From NCBI RefSeq assembly GCF_016598775.1, contig NZ_CP066802.1, forward strand, positions 186,001-250,000: a DNA stretch of 64,000 nt. Direction: 5' to 3'. Below, in pieces: positions 26,119-36,499 of this stretch; position 1 is the stretch's first letter, and each line of letters opens with the position of its first letter. Under the pieces are notes generated by a model, which saw only the letters and a program-made list of their open reading frames with translations, was not told where the DNA came from and did not search any database. Position numbers and translations under genes: made by a program. Source of the stretch: Actinomyces weissii. GTDB lineage: Bacteria > Actinomycetota > Actinomycetes > Actinomycetales > Actinomycetaceae.

Positions 26119-29100
26119 ATGACGACCAGTAGGAGACTCAAGGAACCGCTGCTGGTGAGGGTACTGCCTGGGCTGCTATACGCCATCGCTGTGCTGGCGC
26201 TAGTTAGCAGCGTGCTCAGTGGCGTGCCGGTCGTGGAGCGGGCCACGGGCTTCCTGCTGACCTGGGTGGTTCCCCTCCCGGTGCTGGACTGGTTCTCCGC
26301 GATCGTCACCTTCCTACTGGCTGCGGGCATGGAACGCCGTAAGCGCACCGCCTGGAGGATCCTGGTCTTCCTGGCTGGCCTGCACGCGGTCCTGCTGGCG
26401 CTGACGCTGCCCACGCTGCTGCTGGCGGACCTGGCGGCGGAGGCGGAGGAGTACGACCCGTTGGTGGTGTACGTCCTGGGGGAGAACCTGCTACTGCTGG
26501 TGGCGGTGCTGGTGGTCCTGTTCCTCTACCGCAGGTACTACACGGTGCGCTCCCAGCCAGGCAACCTCCGCCGGGCGACATTGGCATTCCTGCTCCTGGC
26601 GGGCACGGTCACCGCCGTCGTCATAGTGGCAACGGGGCTGCTGGACGGCTTCGGCGCGGAGCAGATGCTGTCCCTGCTCACCGGTGAGGGTCCCCAGGGC
26701 TGGCTCACCAGCCTGCTGGGGCTGGGGTGGGCACTGGCCTTCATTCTGGCCTTCTGGATGCTGCTGCGCTCCCAGAAGGAGGACGCGCGTATCAGCACGG
26801 AGGAGGAGCTGCGGGTACGTGAGCTGCTGGCCGCCCACCCGCAGGACTCCCTGGGGTACTTCGCCACCCGCCGTGACAAGTCAGCCCTGCTCAACGAGCA
26901 CGGTGGCGTCACCTACCGCGTGAGCCTGGGAGTGGCGCTGGCCTCCGGTGACCCCCTGGGTGACCCGGTCACCTGGGTGTCCTCCGTCCAGTCCTTCCTG
27001 CGCCACGCCGCCGCCTACGGCTGGACCCCCGCCGTCGTCGGGGCCTCGGAGGCGGGTGCCCGGGCTTACCTGGAGGCCGGTCTGCGGGCCCTGCATATCG
27101 GCGACGAGGCTGTGCTGCGCTCCGCCACCTTCCGGCTGGACGCCCTGCCTGAGGTGCGGCGGGCCGTGCGTCACCTGAGCCGGATGGGCTATACCGTGCG
27201 CATCCGCCGTCACCGCTCGATCCCTACCGAGGAGCTGGCCAGGCTCGGCGCCCTGGCAGACAGTTGGCTGGCCGGGGAGCCGGAGCGGGGCTTCTCGATG
27301 GCGCTGGGCCGCCTGGCTGACCCCGCTGACGGCTACTGCGTGATGGTGGAGGCCCTGTTCCCGCCGCAGGACCCGCGCGGCGAGGTGGCGGCCCTGCTGT
27401 CCTTCGCCCCCTGGGGCGCGGACGGGCTCAGCCTGGACGTGATGCGCCGTCACCCGCAGGCGGACAACGGCGTGAACGAGCTCATGGTCTCCTCCTTGAT
27501 GGCGCAGGGCCGGGAGCTGGGAGTGACCCAGGTGTCATTGAACTTCGCCGTGTTCCGCTCCGCCTTCACGCAGGGGGCCCGCCTGGGGGCTGGGCCCTTC
27601 CAGCGGCTGTGGCGGCGTCTGCTGCTCCTGGCCTCCCACTGGTGGCAGCTGGAGTCGCTCTACCGCTCCAACGCCAAGTACGAGCCCGATTGGGTGCCCC
27701 GCCTGGTCTGCTACCACGACGCCGGAGACCTGGCCCAGGTCGCCCTGGCCACCGCCGTCGCCGAGGGCTTCGTGACCGTGCCCCGCTGGTGCGCCCCGGA
27801 GCAGACGGCGCAGCCTCGCCGTTGCGAGGGGTGCTCCGCCCAGCTCCTGGCGGCCACGGTAGGGGCTGTGAAGGCTCGCGGTGACACTGGGCCGCGCCGC
27901 TCCCGCCAGCAGGAGGCCCGGCTGGCCTGCCGGGCGAGCATGCTGGAGCAGGGACTGGCCCCGTACCCCGCCAGCGTGCCGGTGGACGCCCGCTGCGCGC
28001 AGGCCGCAGGCGGCTGCACGGTGGCGGGCCGGGTGCTGGCCGTGCGTGATCACGGCGGCGTCGTCTTCGCGGACCTGCGGGACTGGAGCGGGGACCTGCA
28101 GGTGGTGCTGGAGACCGGCCGGGCCGGGGGCCAGGCCGTGGACCGCTTCCGCCGCCTGGTGCGGGCGGGAGACCAGGTGGCCGTCACCGGCGTCCTGGCC
28201 GCCTCCCGTACCGGCACGCGCAGCCTCCTGGCGGACACCTGGCAGATGACCTCCAAGGCCCTGCTGCCCCTGCCGGACAAGCGCCGCGGGATCCGCGACC
28301 CGGAGGCCCGGGTGCGGCAGCGTCACCTGGCCCTGATAACCAGCCAGCGCCAGCGCCAGATGCTGGTGGCCCGCTCCCAGGCGGTGCAGGCCGTCCGCAA
28401 CACCCTGCTGGAGCGCGGCTACCTGGAGGTGGAGACCCCGATCCTCCAGGCGGTGCACGGCGGGGCCAATGCCCGGCCCTTCCGCACCCACATCAACGCC
28501 TACGACCTGGACCTCTACCTGCGTATCGCCCCTGAGCTGTACCTCAAGCGGCTGATGGTGGGCGGCCTGGACCGGGTCTTCGAGATTGGGCGCAACTTCC
28601 GCAACGAGGGTGCCGACGCCACCCACAACCCCGAGTTCACCATGCTGGAGGCCTACCAGTCCTACGGCGACTACCACACCATGAAGGACGTGGTGCGAGA
28701 CCTGACCATCGCGGCGGCTCAGGCCGCCCTGGGCACCACCGTGGTGCGCGGCCAGGTCGGCGGAGTGGAGCATGAGATCGACCTGGCGGCCCCCTGGCGC
28801 AGCGTCACCGTGTGCGACGCCGTCTCCGCCGGGTTGGGTGAGCCGGTGGACACCAGCACCCCGGTGGAGGAGCTGCGCGCCCACGCAGGCCGCCTGGGAA
28901 TCAGCTGCGACCCGCGCTGGGGCTGGGGCGAGCTGGTGCAGGAGCTGTACGAGCACCTGGCGGAGGGCACCACGGTGGGCCCCACCTTCTTCACGGACTT
29001 CCCGGCGCAGACCTCCCCCCTGACCCGCCCGCACCGCCAGGACCCGGTGCTGGCCGAGCGCTGGGACCTGATCGTCTTCGGGGCGGAGGTGGGCACGGCT

Positions 29101-29337
29101 TACTCTGAGCTGGTGGACCCGGTGATCCAGCGCGAACGGCTGACCGCTCAGTCCCTGGCCGCCGCCGACGGGGACCCGGAGGCCATGGAGCTGGACGAGT
29201 CCTTCCTGCAGGCCCTGGAGCAGGGCATGCCGCCCACCGGCGGGCTCGGGGTCGGCCTGGACCGGCTGGTCATGATGCTTACGGGGGCCTCCATCCGGGA
29301 GACCATCGCCTTCCCCCTGGTCAGGCCGCAGCGATGA
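26119..29337 (+). CDS. lysX: Lysyl-phosphatidylglycerol synthase / lysyl-tRNA synthetase fusion (LysX)
   Basis: A 1072-residue two-function protein that charges tRNA-Lys and transfers lysine to membrane phosphatidylglycerol, making the envelope less anionic and more resistant to cationic peptides. The N-terminal 230 residues hold about six membrane helices. A DUF2156/GNAT-like transferase domain (about 245-560) follows. The LysRS part starts with an OB fold near 633 ('GRVLAVRDHGGVVFADLRDW'), then the class II core with motif 2 'FRNEGADATHNPEFTM' (about 826-841) and motif 3 'GLGVGLDRLVMML' (about 1042-1054). The ATG at 26119 is preferred over 26068. A separate housekeeping LysRS is expected elsewhere. 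The next gene overlaps by four bases. Confidence 0.95.
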   Translation: MTTSRRLKEPLLVRVLPGLLYAIAVLALVSSVLSGVPVVERATGFLLTWVVPLPVLDWFSAIVTFLLAAGMERRKRTAWRILVFLAGLHAVLLALTLPTLLLADLAAEAEEYDPLVVYVLGENLLLLVAVLVVLFLYRRYYTVRSQPGNLRRATLAFLLLAGTVTAVVIVATGLLDGFGAEQMLSLLTGEGPQGWLTSLLGLGWALAFILAFWMLLRSQKEDARISTEEELRVRELLAAHPQDSLGYFATRRDKSALLNEHGGVTYRVSLGVALASGDPLGDPVTWVSSVQSFLRHAAAYGWTPAVVGASEAGARAYLEAGLRALHIGDEAVLRSATFRLDALPEVRRAVRHLSRMGYTVRIRRHRSIPTEELARLGALADSWLAGEPERGFSMALGRLADPADGYCVMVEALFPPQDPRGEVAALLSFAPWGADGLSLDVMRRHPQADNGVNELMVSSLMAQGRELGVTQVSLNFAVFRSAFTQGARLGAGPFQRLWRRLLLLASHWWQLESLYRSNAKYEPDWVPRLVCYHDAGDLAQVALATAVAEGFVTVPRWCAPEQTAQPRRCEGCSAQLLAATVGAVKARGDTGPRRSRQQEARLACRASMLEQGLAPYPASVPVDARCAQAAGGCTVAGRVLAVRDHGGVVFADLRDWSGDLQVVLETGRAGGQAVDRFRRLVRAGDQVAVTGVLAASRTGTRSLLADTWQMTSKALLPLPDKRRGIRDPEARVRQRHLALITSQRQRQMLVARSQAVQAVRNTLLERGYLEVETPILQAVHGGANARPFRTHINAYDLDLYLRIAPELYLKRLMVGGLDRVFEIGRNFRNEGADATHNPEFTMLEAYQSYGDYHTMKDVVRDLTIAAAQAALGTTVVRGQVGGVEHEIDLAAPWRSVTVCDAVSAGLGEPVDTSTPVEELRAHAGRLGISCDPRWGWGELVQELYEHLAEGTTVGPTFFTDFPAQTSPLTRPHRQDPVLAERWDLIVFGAEVGTAYSELVDPVIQRERLTAQSLAAADGDPEAMELDESFLQALEQGMPPTGGLGVGLDRLVMMLTGASIRETIAFPLVRPQR

Positions 29338-30170
29338 GCGGCCCGCGCGCCACCCGGCCCGCACCGGCGGGGCAGCCTAGACAGCCTGAGGTGCCTGGGC
29401 GGTCCGAGGGTGCTGAGCGGTCCGCCAAGTCCGGGCCGACGGCGCAGCCGCGGCAGACCGTCAGGGGGCCGGGGCGGGGCCAGGTGCAGGAGCGGGACCT
29501 GGGCCGGGGCCAGGTGCAGGGCCAGGACCAGGGCCGGGGGCGGCTGCTGTCCCGGCTGCTGGCCGGGCTGGTCGTGGTCACCTACAACAGCTGGGTGCTC
29601 TGGTGGCTCAACGACGACCCCCTGGTCATGCACGGCTACCTGTCCGAGCTGGCGGCCCAGGACCAGCCCTACCAGTGGCTCTTCCGCCTGGGTGACCTGC
29701 TGGCCGCTGTCGGCTTCCTGCTGACGGCCTGGTGGGGGCGCCGCGCCTGGAGTCACTGGCTGGGTCCCTGGGCGCGGTGGGTGGCTGCGGCCGTAGCGGT
29801 GGCCGGGCTGGGTACGGCCCTGGACGTCTCCTGCAACCTGCCCTGTGCGGAGAGCCGGGACCCGGTGTGCGCCGCCACCCCCTACCTGGTGCGGCACCTG
29901 CACGAGCTGGCCTCCGTGCTGGTGGGGGCGGCGCTGGTGGCGGCTATCGCCCTGGTGGCCTGGGCCCTGGCACGGCGCGACGGCTGGGGGTGGCGGTCTA
30001 TGGGGGTGGCGGGCCTGGCCCTGCTGGTGTCCGGCCTGATGGTGGGCAGCGTGCTGCTGCCCCTGGTCCTGCCTGCCTCCCGGGGCCCGGTGCAGGCGCT
30101 GCAGGTGCTCCTGTGCTCAGCCTGGGTGGCGCTGCTGGCGCTGCGGCTGGAGGGCGCGGGCCGTGCGTGA
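29334..30170 (+). CDS. DUF998-like membrane protein in the lysX operon
   Basis: A 278-residue membrane protein. The first 70 residues are Gln/Arg/Gly-rich and contain an imperfect repeat ('GRGQVQERDL', 'GRGQVQGQDQ') mirrored in the DNA. Five or six hydrophobic helices follow, with 'LGTALDVSCNLPCAESRDPVC' just over one loop and 'RHLHELASVLVG', typical of DUF998. Three Cys in one external loop may form disulfides. The start overlaps lysX (ATGA), which suggests a role linked to aminoacylated lipid, but none is established for the family. Confidence 0.8.
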   Translation: MSGPRATRPAPAGQPRQPEVPGRSEGAERSAKSGPTAQPRQTVRGPGRGQVQERDLGRGQVQGQDQGRGRLLSRLLAGLVVVTYNSWVLWWLNDDPLVMHGYLSELAAQDQPYQWLFRLGDLLAAVGFLLTAWWGRRAWSHWLGPWARWVAAAVAVAGLGTALDVSCNLPCAESRDPVCAATPYLVRHLHELASVLVGAALVAAIALVAWALARRDGWGWRSMGVAGLALLVSGLMVGSVLLPLVLPASRGPVQALQVLLCSAWVALLALRLEGAGRA

Positions 30171-31149
30171 GCTGCGAGGCGCCGGTAGGTCGGCTGCGGT
30201 GGACAGGCCGGTGGCTGGGGTGCCAGCTGCCTTGACGACGCCGTGGCGGCGCCGTCTGCTGGGGCACTGGGTGGTCTGCTGGCCGGGGCACAGCGCGAGC
30301 CGGTCATCGGAACGGTATCAGGAACAGGCCCAGGGGCAGGCGCAGGACCCGGTTCAGGAGCAGTTCCGGGAACCTGCCCAGGCACCGACTGTGCTGCTGC
30401 TCAACGGCTGCGGGCTGGGTGCGGCCAGCTGGCAGAAGGTGGTGGACGGGCTGGCGGGACACCGGGTGATCGCCGTCGACCGGCCAGCCTACCAGGGCGG
30501 GTACAGCGCCCCGCCGCCCAGCCTACCGGGGCTCACGCGCCTAGTCTCCCGGCTGCTGCAGGAGGTGGCTGCGGGACCGGTGGTGGTGGTCGCCCACTCG
30601 ATGGCGGCCTTCCAGGCGGAGGCCCTGGCCCGTCTGCACCCGGAGCAGGTGGCGGGGGTGGTGCTGGTGGACCCCTCCATGCTCTCCCGCCGTCTGCTGC
30701 GCCCCCTGAGTCCGCGCACCGCCCGCCGCGCCAGCAGCCTGGTGCGCCTCGCCCTGCACTGTCCGCCGGTGCAGGTGATAGCGGCCGGGGGCTGGCGCGA
30801 GGCCTTGAGGTGGCAGACCCGTGACCCGCAGGCGGTGGTGGTGGAGCCCTGGGCGGGCACCTGGGCCGGTCCTGAGGCGCTCGCGGACGCCGCCGCCCAG
30901 TGGCTCTCCTTCGGGGGGCAGGTGGAGGCGCTCTGGCAGCTGCGGGCACGGCAGAAGCGGTCCTGCCAGGTGCCTGCCGTGGTGCTGGAGGCGCCGCCGG
31001 TGCCGACGTCGCAGCAGGTTACGGTGCTGGCGGACGCCTTCAGGACGCTGCGCCGACGGCGGGTGCCAGGCAGCCGCCACCTGCTGATGCTGGACGCCCC
31101 CCAGGTGGTGGTGGCTGAGGTCAAGCGGCTGCTGCAGGCGGCTAGCTAG
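30163..31149 (+). CDS. Alpha/beta hydrolase in the lysX operon
   Basis: A 328-residue hydrolase (GTG start overlapping the DUF998 gene by eight bases). The fold begins near residue 75 with 'TVLLLNGCGLGAASWQ' (oxyanion-hole strand). The nucleophile elbow is AHSMA, with Ser146, and the catalytic His is near 306 in 'GSRHLLMLDAP'. The N-terminal 70 residues are basic and Gln-rich. Linkage to lysX is notable because aminoacyl-phosphatidylglycerol hydrolases of this fold (AhyD in Enterococcus, PA0919 in Pseudomonas) sit beside their synthases. That role is inferred here. Confidence 0.85.
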   Translation: MRELRGAGRSAAVDRPVAGVPAALTTPWRRRLLGHWVVCWPGHSASRSSERYQEQAQGQAQDPVQEQFREPAQAPTVLLLNGCGLGAASWQKVVDGLAGHRVIAVDRPAYQGGYSAPPPSLPGLTRLVSRLLQEVAAGPVVVVAHSMAAFQAEALARLHPEQVAGVVLVDPSMLSRRLLRPLSPRTARRASSLVRLALHCPPVQVIAAGGWREALRWQTRDPQAVVVEPWAGTWAGPEALADAAAQWLSFGGQVEALWQLRARQKRSCQVPAVVLEAPPVPTSQQVTVLADAFRTLRRRRVPGSRHLLMLDAPQVVVAEVKRLLQAAS

Positions 31150-31232
31150 CCCCTGCGGGCCTGGTGCGCTCCAGGAGACAGTCGCATGCACCTCACCGCA
31201 GCCAAGCTAGCCCTTGCAGGACTGGTGCGCTC
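31145..31232. repeat. Imperfect 27-bp direct repeat
   Basis: GCTAGCCCCTGCGGGCCTGG at 31145 recurs as GCTAGCCCTTGCAGGACTGG at 31206, and both continue TGCGCTC; 24 of 27 bases match. The first unit covers the stop codon of the hydrolase gene and the second lies in the clpB upstream region. The origin is unclear. Confidence 0.7.
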
Positions 31233-31350
31233 GCAGTGCCCGGGGTCTGCTGGGACCGGCTCCCGCAGGCCCGGCGCGTACCAGCTGCCGCTGCTCGCCA
31301 CCGCACCGCAGGGTCGCCGTCGTGACCGTCAGCACCACACCCTCAGAAAA

Positions 31351-31371
31351 GTTGAGTGGAATAGACTCAAC
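31351..31371. promoter_or_regulatory. HAIR box of clpB (HspR operator)
   Basis: GTTGAGT, seven bases, ACTCAAC is a perfect inverted repeat one base per arm away from the HspR consensus. It lies 75 bp before the clpB start and places clpB in the HspR regulon with the dnaK operon. The rest of the 297-bp gap contains only the direct repeat described separately. Confidence 0.9.
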
Positions 31372-31446
31372 CTGCTCGCGGTTGGACCCCACAGAGCCGC
31401 CACCCCCAGCCTCGGGTAGCGCGTAACTGCTGAGGAGAGCACGCAG

Positions 31447-34146
<2,700 letters not shown>

Positions 34147-34180
34147 GGCCAGCCTATTAGGGCCGCTGGTCAATAGGTGT

Positions 34181-34203
34181 GGGGTCGCCTTTGTGGCGAC
34201 CCC
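34181..34203 (+). terminator. clpB terminator
   Basis: GGGGTCGCC and GGCGACCCC pair around TTTGT, 34 bp after the clpB stop. A perfect nine-base stem with a short loop. Confidence 0.8.
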
Positions 34204-34286
34204 ATACCGCTTTGGTAACTACCGGTGGATTGAGTGGCTCCTCCTGCAGCCACTATCTGGCGTAAATACAAGGATCGCTCTAGGTA

Positions 34287-34292
34287 TATAAT
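34287..34292 (+). promoter_or_regulatory. -10 hexamer of the TetR-family gene
   Basis: A perfect TATAAT about 40 bp before the start, in a conspicuously AT-rich 70-bp patch. No clear -35 is found at 16-18 bp. Confidence 0.5.
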
Positions 34293-34330
34293 TCTTAGGA
34301 AGCACTTAACAAGCATGTAAGACTGTGGTC

Positions 34331-35008
34331 ATGGCATCTTTCATTGAAGGCAAGGACGCCGTTGTAGCTGCCCCCGTACGCCGTGGTCCGGGCCGCCCGC
34401 CGGCAGGCTCGGAGGACAAGCACGCCCGCGTCCTCGACGAGGCCGTCAAGCTCTTTGGCTCTGCCGGGTACGCCGCCACCTCCCTGGCGGACATCGCCAA
34501 CGCGGCGGAAATCTCCAAGGCCGGGCTCCTGCACCACTTCCGCTCCAAGGAGGAGCTTTTTGTGGAGGTGCTGCGCGCCCATGAGGAGGCGGAGAGCAAG
34601 GCGGTGCCCTTTCCCGGCGGGGACAACCCCTGGCTGGTACTGACCGCCTGGATCGAGCGGCTGCGCCACAGCCTGGCCTGCCGCGAGCTCGCGGCAGTCA
34701 ACGTGGCCATGAGCGGCGAGGTGCTGCAGATGGGGCCAACCGCCCGCCAGTGGAAGACCCAGCGCCTGGAGGCGGAGGTGACGGCGCTGGCGGAGTGCCT
34801 GGAGCGGGGCAAGACGGCTGGCTTCATCCGTCAGGAGGCGCCCTCCTGGGGCCTGGCCCGCACCGTGGTCGCCCTGACTGACGGCCTGCTGGTGCAGTGG
34901 TTCTGCGCCACCGACGGCGGCGTCGAGCAGGCGGAGGCGCGGGGCGCGGACGTGCTCTCGGAGCTGAAGCTCTACGTGGACATGCTCAAGGCCCGCTGGG
35001 CACTCTGA
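34331..35008 (+). CDS. TetR-family transcriptional regulator
   Basis: A 225-residue repressor-type regulator. After a basic Pro-rich N-terminus comes the TetR helix-turn-helix (about 28-75): 'ARVLDEAVKLFGSAGYAATS', 'LADIANAAEISKAGLLHHF' and 'SKEELFVEVLRAHEEA'. The ligand domain is helical and ends 'ELKLYVDMLKARWAL'. A GTG at 34325 is a possible alternative start. No target gene is adjacent in an operon-like arrangement; it is flanked by clpB with its terminator and by a repeat-rich gap. Confidence 0.92.
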   Translation: MASFIEGKDAVVAAPVRRGPGRPPAGSEDKHARVLDEAVKLFGSAGYAATSLADIANAAEISKAGLLHHFRSKEELFVEVLRAHEEAESKAVPFPGGDNPWLVLTAWIERLRHSLACRELAAVNVAMSGEVLQMGPTARQWKTQRLEAEVTALAECLERGKTAGFIRQEAPSWGLARTVVALTDGLLVQWFCATDGGVEQAEARGADVLSELKLYVDMLKARWAL

Positions 35009-35031
35009 GCCCTCCGGTCGCACGGCGACTG

Positions 35032-35086
35032 GTGCATTTCGGCGCGAGAGGTGCGGGAACACCGCACCTCTCGCGCCGTTCTGCAC
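35032..35086. repeat. Dispersed palindrome, copy 3 (partly decayed)
   Basis: Arms beginning GTGCATTTCGGCGCGAGAGG pair with three mismatches near the outer ends. The inner AGG/CCT pairs replace the TGG/CCA and TTG/CAA of copies 1 and 2, so pairing is kept although sequence differs. It lies 23 bp after the TetR gene, between convergent genes. Confidence 0.8.
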
Positions 35087-35162
35087 AACTCGAAGGGCGA
35101 CGACGGTGCCGTCCGCACGCCTCTGGGGGGCTACGTCACTCCACGCCTGCCGGTACAAAAAC

Positions 35163-35192
35163 CGAGGCCTCGCACCGGAGTGCGAGGCCTCG
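35163..35192. terminator. 13-bp terminator hairpin
   Basis: CGAGGCCTCGCAC pairs perfectly with GTGCGAGGCCTCG around CGGA. On the minus strand a run of T follows the stem (ACAAAAACC read in reverse), so it is best placed to end minus-strand transcription from the GDPD gene, though it could serve both directions. Confidence 0.75.
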
Positions 35193-35333
35193 TCGTCGGA
35201 TACGGGGGCGCGGTCCCTGATTCGCGTCATCCCCGAGCACTGCGGTAGGTCAACGGAGTCCCTGATCTCCTCGTACCGTCTTGTGTTCCGACCCCTAAAG
35301 CATAAAGGGGCCACCGGTCGGTACGCATCTTTC

Positions 35334-35357
35334 AGATTGGCGTAATTCCGCCAATCT
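35334..35357. promoter_or_regulatory. 9-bp inverted repeat in an AT-rich patch
   Basis: AGATTGGCG and CGCCAATCT flank TAATTC. The surrounding 120 bp are far less GC-rich than the window average. No adjacent gene start explains it, so it could belong to an unannotated small RNA or be a protein-binding site. Confidence 0.4.
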
Positions 35358-35589
35358 TCAGATTCTCCTCATTACAGTTATGTCACAGGGCCGGGCCGCC
35401 TCGTAACAGATAGGGCAAGGGGCAGGGGGAAGCCGCTGGTGGTAGGCCCTGGTGGCGTCCGGCCACAGCCCGCCGCGCCCACCCGCCCTGCTCAGGCAAG
35501 GCAAGTGCCAGCAGGTGCCTGCACGGGTCAGGGTCCTGCGTGGGCCAGGTATTCCACGTCGTGCGAAGGCCTGGCTCCGACTACCCGCC

Positions 35590-36417
35590 TCAGATCCCGG
35601 CGCGGGCCAGGTCGCCCAGCTCGTGCACCCGGTCCGTGAACACCCCGGTCACGCCCCAGCTGAACAGCTCCTCGGCGCGCTCCCGGGAGTTCACCGTCCA
35701 CACGTTCACGCCGTAGCCCAGGGCCCGGATCTCCTCCACCCGGCCCCGCTCCAGGCCCTCGTCCGCCGGGTTGACGGCCTCCGCCCCCAGCTCCTCCACG
35801 TAGGAGCGCCAGTCGTCCAGCAGCAGCCCCTGCTCCGTGAGCAGCGCCAGGCGGGTGCCCGGACGACGTCGCCCCACCCGGTCCAGCAGCACCGGGTTGA
35901 AGGAGGACACCAGCACCTGCCCCCCGCCGCAGGCCGCGTGCTCGTCCAGCAGCGCCGCCACCCCGTCAACCAGCCGCCTGCAGGCCGCCGCCCCCGCCTC
36001 ACAGGACTTGATCTCCACGTTCACGTGCATGCCGTGACGGCGCACCACCTCCAGGCTGGCCGCCAAGGTCGGCAGCCCCTCCCCGGCAAAGGGCCGGGAA
36101 CCGTCCGCGGCCTGGAACCAGGAGCCCGCGTCGATCCCCGCCAGGTCCGCCGCCGCCAGGTCGTAGTAGCTGCCGACGCGGTCGGTGGTGCGGTCCAGCC
36201 GCGAGTCGTGGATGACGATCACGGTGCCGTCGCCGATCACGTCCACGTCCAGCTCCACCCACTGGGACCCGTGGCGCCCCGCCAGGTCAAAAGCCGCCAA
36301 GGTGTTCTCCGGGGCCAGGTCCCGCGCCCCCCGGTGGGCGATCACCAGCCTCTGCCTCTGCGGGGCGGGTCGCGGGCACGGGGCGGGCGGGAAGGCGGAA
36401 CTCACTGGCGCACTCAT
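35590..36417 (-). CDS. Glycerophosphodiester phosphodiesterase family protein
   Basis: A 275-residue GDPD-type enzyme that hydrolyses glycerophosphodiesters to glycerol 3-phosphate and an alcohol. The active-site motifs are present: 'AHRGARDLAPENTLAAF' (His28, Arg29, Glu37), 'VELDVD' (Glu55, Asp57) and 'VIHDSRLDRTTD' (His70). The TIM barrel ends 'VNVWTVNSRERAEELFSWGV' and 'GVFTDRV'. There is no signal peptide, so it is cytoplasmic. The start at 36417 is preferred because the longer frame overlaps the divergent nadE gene. Confidence 0.93.
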   Translation of the reverse strand: MSAPVSSAFPPAPCPRPAPQRQRLVIAHRGARDLAPENTLAAFDLAGRHGSQWVELDVDVIGDGTVIVIHDSRLDRTTDRVGSYYDLAAADLAGIDAGSWFQAADGSRPFAGEGLPTLAASLEVVRRHGMHVNVEIKSCEAGAAACRRLVDGVAALLDEHAACGGGQVLVSSFNPVLLDRVGRRRPGTRLALLTEQGLLLDDWRSYVEELGAEAVNPADEGLERGRVEEIRALGYGVNVWTVNSRERAEELFSWGVTGVFTDRVHELGDLARAGI

Positions 36418-36499
36418 AGAGTGATCGTGCCACGAAAGGCCGCACCTTTGAGTGCCGGTCCCCATGGCTGCGGGCCGGAAACGTGACAGACTCCCGTCC

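Larger units (their letters stand above)
35009..35589. other. 581-bp repeat- and hairpin-rich gap
   Basis: No gene is seen. In order it contains palindrome copy 3, a 13-bp terminator hairpin, and an AT-rich patch (about 35280-35400) with an inverted repeat at 35334-35357. The remaining 180 bp before the end of the GDPD gene are featureless. Confidence 0.6.
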
